Assembly (NCBI GenBank): GCA_024231375.1
Contig: JAAEQP010001065.1
Coordinates: 1 to 28,039, forward strand
Direction of reading: 5' to 3'
From: a bacterium
GTDB taxonomy: Bacteria; Hydrogenedentota; Hydrogenedentia; Hydrogenedentiales; SLHB01
DNA: 28,039 nt
Shown here piece by piece: positions 24,487-28,039 of this stretch. Position numbers and translations under genes: made by a program. Positions within the stretch are counted from its first letter, which is position 1, and every line of letters begins with the position of its first letter. The notes beneath the pieces are model-generated. The model was not told the origin of the DNA, did not search any database, and was given only the letters and a program-made list of their open reading frames with translations.

Positions 24487-25529
24487 GACTTTATGCTTTG
24501 GAGCTTGGTGAATATCATCCGGCCCGCGGACGTTTGCAGCACGCTGGTCACCAGCACGATGACGTCTTTGCCAAGGTAGTCCTTGCCGCCGTCCACCACG
24601 ACCATGGTTCCGTCGTCCAGGTATCCAACGCCCTGGAAGGCTTCCTTCCCTTCCTTGACGATCTTGACGTGCATCTGCTCGTCCGGGAGCACGGCCGGCT
24701 TCAGCGCATTGGCCAAGTCGTTGAGGTTCAGTACCTGGACGCCGTCGATCTGGGCCACCTTATTGAGGTTCAGATCATTGGTGAGGATCTTGGCCTTGAA
24801 ATCCTTGCCCAGTCGAACCAGCTTACCGTCCACTTCGGGGATGTCTTCCGGATCGTCCTCGATGACCTTGATGGTGACTCTACTGGCGGGATCCTGCAGC
24901 GCTTTCACGATGTCGAGGCCACGACGGCCGCGCACGCGGCGCAGCACATCGGCCGAATCGGCGATGTTCTGCAGTTCCTTCAGTACAAACCGGGGAATGA
25001 GAAGGGTCCCCTCGACGAATCCCGTGTCGCAGACGTCGGCGATACGGCCGTCGATAAGCACGCTGGTATCGATGATTTTCGGATTGTCGCGGTCGAAACG
25101 ATGGCGGTCGAACGCTTTGATCATGGATTCCAGGCTGGTGGCGTAGGTCAACCCAAGCGAAATGCCCACGAATCCGAAGAGCAACACCAGCGACGTGGTG
25201 ATGAAGAGCTTGAGGTTCGGGTCGTCGACCAAACTTGACTCTGGGAAGACACGGGGCAGCCAGATCATGACGTACTGCCCTAGGAACCACCCAATCATCA
25301 TGGCCAAGGCAATGGCGACCATGGCCGGAGACATCTTCCTGAAGAGATCCTGGCTGATGAACTTCAGCATCAGGATGAGGACCGTCGAGACCACCGCGCC
25401 GAGAATCCCGCCCAGGAGACTCCAGGCAATCCGGTTCTCACCGAGCCCCGCGGCAATATAGGAACCCCAAATCGTACCCATGATGACGCAAGCCAAGATG
25501 AAGAAGCCACGGACTATTCGTACTGTCAT
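24483..25529 (-). CDS. yacL: YacL-like membrane protein with PIN and TRAM domains
   Basis: A 348-aa protein with four probable N-terminal membrane helices (about 7-25, 37-56, 70-92, 107-130). A cytoplasmic PIN nuclease-like domain follows (150-270), with acidic residues Asp154 in IIDTSVLIDGR, Glu185, Asp234 and Asp252 (TNDLNLNKVA). A C-terminal TRAM domain (about 283-345, GYLDDGTMVVV) probably binds RNA. It is a likely membrane-tethered ribonuclease; the biological target in Bacillus is not settled to my knowledge. The ATG at 25529 has a strong GGGAGG eight bases upstream, which decides against the longer frame to 25562. It follows punA after 115 bases and overlaps ispD by four. Confidence 0.92.
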   Translation of the reverse strand: MTVRIVRGFFILACVIMGTIWGSYIAAGLGENRIAWSLLGGILGAVVSTVLILMLKFISQDLFRKMSPAMVAIALAMMIGWFLGQYVMIWLPRVFPESSLVDDPNLKLFITTSLVLLFGFVGISLGLTYATSLESMIKAFDRHRFDRDNPKIIDTSVLIDGRIADVCDTGFVEGTLLIPRFVLKELQNIADSADVLRRVRGRRGLDIVKALQDPASRVTIKVIEDDPEDIPEVDGKLVRLGKDFKAKILTNDLNLNKVAQIDGVQVLNLNDLANALKPAVLPDEQMHVKIVKEGKEAFQGVGYLDDGTMVVVDGGKDYLGKDVIVLVTSVLQTSAGRMIFTKLQSIKS

Positions 25530-25609
25530 TGCATGAACCTCCCAGAAGTGCATATGAAACATGGCCCCGAGCCCAACGCCCGGTCCTATATGTATGGTCT
25601 CCTTCCTCC

Positions 25610-25632
25610 CCGCCGCTCATCCAGGGCGGCGG
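25610..25632. other. Hairpin between punA and yacL
   Basis: CCGCCGC (25610-25616) and GCGGCGG (25626-25632) form a perfect 7-bp stem with a 9-base loop, just after the punA stop. No T-tract follows on either strand. It could separate the accA-punA part from the yacL-recN part of the cluster, or only stabilise mRNA. Confidence 0.4.
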
Positions 25633-25644
25633 AATCGAAGGGTA

Positions 25645-26478
25645 TCAACCGACAATGTCCATCTGTTCGACACATCGTGCGACGATGTCGCTCATGATGG
25701 GTTCCGTCTCGTTGGCCGTTGCGATAATCTTGTCGATATCGACCGGCTGCAGGGCATCGGGTAGACACTCGTCCGTGATCACGCTGAACCCGAGAACCTT
25801 CAGGCCCGCGTGTACCGCCACGATCACTTCCGGCACCGTGCTCATCCCCACGGCGTCGGCGCCGATGGTGCGCATGAACCGGTATTCGGCGCGCGTCTCC
25901 AGGCAGGGCCCGGGGCACGCGAGATAGACGCCTCGCTGCATCTTCACCCCTTGGGACAGGGCAATCGACTCGGCCAGTTCGATGAAGTCCGCCGTATAGG
26001 GCTCGCACATGTCAGGGAATCGCGGCCCCAGAGATTCGTCGTTCGGCCCGATCAGCGGGTTATCGCCCATGAGGTTGATGTGATCCGTGATGACCATAAG
26101 GTCGCCGCCCTCGAACTGCGGGTTCAAGCCGCCCGCGGCGTTCGACACGACGAGGACTTCCACCCCCAAGGCTTTCGCGACTCGAACCGGGAACGTCACC
26201 TGCTTCAGCGAATAGCCCTCGTACGCATGGAACCGGCCCGACAACGCCATGACCTGTTTCCCCGCGAGGGTGCCCAGCACGAGTTCTCCCGCATGGGTGT
26301 CGACGGTTGCTTTGGGGAAGTGGGGGATGTCCTCATAGGATACGCGGGCTGTCACATCGATCTTGTCGGCCAACGCGTTGAGCCCTGTGCCGAGTACGAT
26401 GGCGATCTTCGGCTGGAAATCGCATGCCTCACGGATTCGTCCCGCCGCTTCTTCAATCTGGCTCTTCAGTTCAGACAC
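25645..26478 (-). CDS. punA: Purine nucleoside phosphorylase (trimeric PNP family)
   Basis: This enzyme reversibly phosphorolyses purine nucleosides to free base and ribose-1-phosphate in purine salvage. The 277-aa product has the phosphate-site GTGLN (30-34) and GRFHAYEGYS (81-90), VSNAAGGLN, the base-site Glu194 in CLETRAEYR, and VGMSTVPEV (210-218). The base-specificity position (Asn243 in human PNP, in an ITN motif) is Asp236 here (VITDECLPD). That residue favours 6-aminopurines in the related MTA phosphorylases and in an engineered human enzyme. It starts 14 bases after the DUF167 gene. Confidence 0.93.
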   Translation of the reverse strand: MSELKSQIEEAAGRIREACDFQPKIAIVLGTGLNALADKIDVTARVSYEDIPHFPKATVDTHAGELVLGTLAGKQVMALSGRFHAYEGYSLKQVTFPVRVAKALGVEVLVVSNAAGGLNPQFEGGDLMVITDHINLMGDNPLIGPNDESLGPRFPDMCEPYTADFIELAESIALSQGVKMQRGVYLACPGPCLETRAEYRFMRTIGADAVGMSTVPEVIVAVHAGLKVLGFSVITDECLPDALQPVDIDKIIATANETEPIMSDIVARCVEQMDIVG

Positions 26479-26492
26479 GAAATCCCCCTTGC

Positions 26493-26795
26493 CTATCTAG
26501 ACGACGCAATTGCCGAAAGCTTACAAACCAATTCCTGTTCGGTCGTATCGGTCACGCGAAGCACCTTGTCGCGCGCCTGACCGCCCGAGGCCAACGCCAC
26601 CGCGGACTTCCGCAGACCAAGGCTCTTGGCCACATACGCGCACACCGCCTTGTTGGCTTTGCCATCCACGGGCGCCGCGGTCACGGACACACGTACCCGG
26701 CCGTCCGTCTCCGTTCGGATGGCGTTGCGGGATGCCTTCGGTTGCACCCGGACCCGCAACAACACGTGGTCCGAGCGGCCCTCGACGGCATTCAT
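26493..26795 (-). CDS. DUF167 family protein (YggU-like)
   Basis: A 100-aa small basic protein of the YggU/DUF167 family, whose function is unknown. It shows the family core: LLRVRVQPKASRNAI, VRVSVTAAPVDGKANKAV and LGLRKSAVALASGGQARDK. The frame remains open to 26945, but the ATG at 26795 is one base from the accA stop and matches the family start. It lies between accA and punA, in the same tight - strand run. Confidence 0.9.
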   Translation of the reverse strand: MNAVEGRSDHVLLRVRVQPKASRNAIRTETDGRVRVSVTAAPVDGKANKAVCAYVAKSLGLRKSAVALASGGQARDKVLRVTDTTEQELVCKLSAIASSR

Positions 26796-26796
26796 C

Positions 26797-27762
26797 CTAT
26801 CCGACCTCCCGCCACTTGCCCATGGCCCGGAACTTCGCCTGCCGCTTGTCCAAGGTCCAGAACCCTTCTTCGGCCTTGTCCAGAAAGCGTTCGAGTTCAG
26901 CGGCAAACGACTGGGCGGCGGCGGCTGGGTCGCGGTGCGCGCCACCGAGAGGTTCTTGGAGAATGGCGTCGATGACGCCCAAGCCTTTGAGGTCCTTGGC
27001 GGTAATCTTCAGCGCCGACGCGGCCAGTTCTTTCCTGTCCGCATCGCGCCACAGAATCTCGGCGCACCGTTCGGGCGGACAGATGACGTAGATGGCATGC
27101 TCGAACATGGCAATCCAATCGCCAACCGCGATACCCAGGGCACCGCCGCTCCCGCCCTCGCCCAATACGGCCGCGAATACGGGGGTCCGAAGCTTGGACA
27201 GAGCCCAGAGGTTGCGGGAAATGGCCGGGCCCTGGCCGCGTTGCTCGGCCTCGATGCCGGGATGGGCCGCGGGCGTATCGACCATCGTCACCACGGGGAG
27301 CGACATGCGCTCGGCGAGTTCGAAGAGCCTGAGCGCCTTGCGGTATCCCTCGGGATGGGCCATTCCGAAGTTCCGCCGCACCTTCTCGTCCGTGCTGATG
27401 CCCTTCTGCTGACCGACGAGGACGACCGTGCGGCCCCGGAATCGGGCAATGCCGCCCACCATCGCGGGGTCGTCCCCGATGGCGCGGTCGCCGTGAAACT
27501 CGATGAAATCGTCGAAAACCGCCTCCACATAGTCGAGCATGCGGGGGCGCAAGGGGTGGCGCGCCAACAGGACCCGCTGCCATGGGGTCAATCCGGCGAA
27601 CAGGCGCTTGAGTTCCTCGTTGAGGCGTTCCGCCAGTCTGGCGCGATCCTCCTCCGACGACGCGTGGTCGTGCTCGGCCTGCAGGGCGGCAATGTCCCGC
27701 TCGAAGGGCAGACTGTGGTCCTGCTTCGAGCGCGAAGCACCCTCGTCATTACGAATCGACAC
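26797..27762 (-). CDS. accA: Acetyl-CoA carboxylase carboxyltransferase subunit alpha
   Basis: This is half of the heterotetrameric carboxyltransferase that moves the carboxyl group from carboxybiotin-BCCP to acetyl-CoA, the first step of fatty acid synthesis. The 321-aa product is close to the E. coli length (319). Seen: HPLRPRMLDYVEAVF, FHGDRAIGDDPAMVGGIARF, the NFGMAHPEGYRKALRL segment, DTPAAHPGIEAEQRGQ, the oxyanion-type GEGGSGGALGI, and ILWRDADRKELAASALKITA. The start is the GTG at 27762, with GGGGAG about 11 bases upstream. It is the first gene after the promoter at 27816-27824. accD is not in this window. Confidence 0.96.
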   Translation of the reverse strand: MSIRNDEGASRSKQDHSLPFERDIAALQAEHDHASSEEDRARLAERLNEELKRLFAGLTPWQRVLLARHPLRPRMLDYVEAVFDDFIEFHGDRAIGDDPAMVGGIARFRGRTVVLVGQQKGISTDEKVRRNFGMAHPEGYRKALRLFELAERMSLPVVTMVDTPAAHPGIEAEQRGQGPAISRNLWALSKLRTPVFAAVLGEGGSGGALGIAVGDWIAMFEHAIYVICPPERCAEILWRDADRKELAASALKITAKDLKGLGVIDAILQEPLGGAHRDPAAAAQSFAAELERFLDKAEEGFWTLDKRQAKFRAMGKWREVG

Positions 27763-27815
27763 TTAACTACTCACTCCCCTGGTCCTGGCGTCAATACCCC
27801 ACTTTTCAGAATGAA

Positions 27816-27824
27816 ATTATAGCA
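27816..27824 (-). promoter_or_regulatory. Extended -10 promoter of the accA operon
   Basis: On the - strand TGC-TATAAT occupies 27824-27816, a perfect extended -10. No good -35 hexamer is present. The leader to the GTG at 27762 would be about 47 nt. The same nine bases form the promoter at 84-92. Confidence 0.65.
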
Positions 27825-27886
27825 CAATCGCCCCGTCCACATACAGCCTAAACAACTATGGTATCTCTGGATAAACCCGCTGGCCA

Positions 27887-27971
27887 ACTGCTGGAAGGGC
27901 GCCGCTTGCCGTTCCGTCCGCGGACAGGAAAGATCGTAGTTTTCGTGTGTTTGTCCAAAGAAAACCAGCAG
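27887..27971. other. Long inverted repeat in the accA upstream region
   Basis: CTGCTGG at 27887-27893 is complementary to CCAGCAG at 27965-27971, with a nested TTTTC/GAAAA pairing next to the right arm and a palindrome GTCCGCGGAC between them. I see no gene in 27840-28039. It could be a structured RNA or chance pairing. Confidence 0.3.
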
Positions 27972-27998
27972 GCCCAATCCATCATAATGGACTCAATA

Positions 27999-28016
27999 CC
28001 CTGTTCGCCCACAGGG
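27999..28016. other. Short hairpin near the right edge
   Basis: CCCTGT (27999-28004) and ACAGGG (28011-28016) form a perfect 6-bp stem with a 6-base loop. On the + strand it is followed by TTT only, so termination is uncertain. Confidence 0.35.
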
Positions 28017-28023
28017 TTTCAGC

Positions 28024-28039
28024 AAAAAAAAAGACCTCC
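28024..28039 (-). terminator. Likely 3' half of an intrinsic terminator cut by the window edge
   Basis: On the - strand the window opens with GGAGGTC followed by nine T. This is the expected end of a Rho-independent terminator whose 5' stem arm would lie beyond 28039. It would end a leftward transcript upstream of accA. Only half the stem is visible. Confidence 0.4.

Noticed and set aside
26626..27822. A 398-residue + strand frame opposite accA
   Set aside because: Antisense shadow of accA, with no motifs and no ribosome binding site.
27771..27977. A 68-residue - strand frame upstream of accA
   Set aside because: It covers the extended -10 promoter and leader and has no family signal; most likely noncoding.

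Overview
The window is a high-GC bacterial chromosome segment with dense, mostly housekeeping gene content and short intergenic gaps. It encodes FliW plus CsrA, a Maf/CgeB-type glycosyltransferase, a YacL-type PIN-TRAM membrane protein next to ispD-ispF, a ceramidase-like secreted hydrolase, and a REP-rich intergenic spacer. That mix is unlike Proteobacteria and fits a flagellated, poorly cultured lineage such as Hydrogenedentota or Planctomycetota. This placement is inference from gene content only.

Left part (1-3586). Three + strand genes form a probable operon: a class II aldolase, a sorbitol-6-phosphate 2-dehydrogenase-like SDR, and a secreted neutral ceramidase-like protein. An extended -10 promoter lies upstream. 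Two near-identical copies of a roughly 48-bp repeat, in direct orientation, flank the operon (1-49 and 3417-3465). The spacer behind it (3086-3586) holds no gene. It contains a hairpin and a pair of inverted REP-like palindromes.

Middle (3587-12639). On the - strand are a secreted lytic transglycosylase and a large membrane protein with a spermidine-synthase-like Rossmann domain. On the + strand follow a stand-alone CinA C-terminal domain (nicotinamide-nucleotide amidase), the replicative polymerase DnaE with an apparently intact PHP metal site, and a DegT-family sugar aminotransferase.

Flagellar control and glycosylation block (12706-20856, + strand). A promoter-like sequence precedes fliW, csrA (20-bp overlap), an unrecognised 208-aa protein, a 1081-aa protein combining two GT-B glycosyltransferase-like modules, a methyltransferase and TPR repeats, a Maf/CgeB-like glycosyltransferase, and a family 9 glycosyltransferase with a C-terminal extension of about 220 residues. 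The genes touch or overlap. This looks like one transcription unit joining flagellin homeostasis (FliW-CsrA) to flagellin glycosylation, with no flagellin gene in the window. It is the best candidate for an undescribed system.

Right part (20843-28039, - strand). Reading leftward from an extended -10 promoter near 27820: accA, a DUF167 gene, purine nucleoside phosphorylase, yacL-like, ispD, ispF, tlyA and recN. Most junctions are overlaps or gaps under 45 bp, so this is probably one or two operons covering fatty acid, isoprenoid, purine salvage, rRNA methylation and repair functions. recN meets the glycosyltransferase operon tail to tail with a 14-bp overlap. The last 200 bp hold no recognised gene. 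They contain hairpins and what looks like the 3' end of a terminator for a gene beyond the window.
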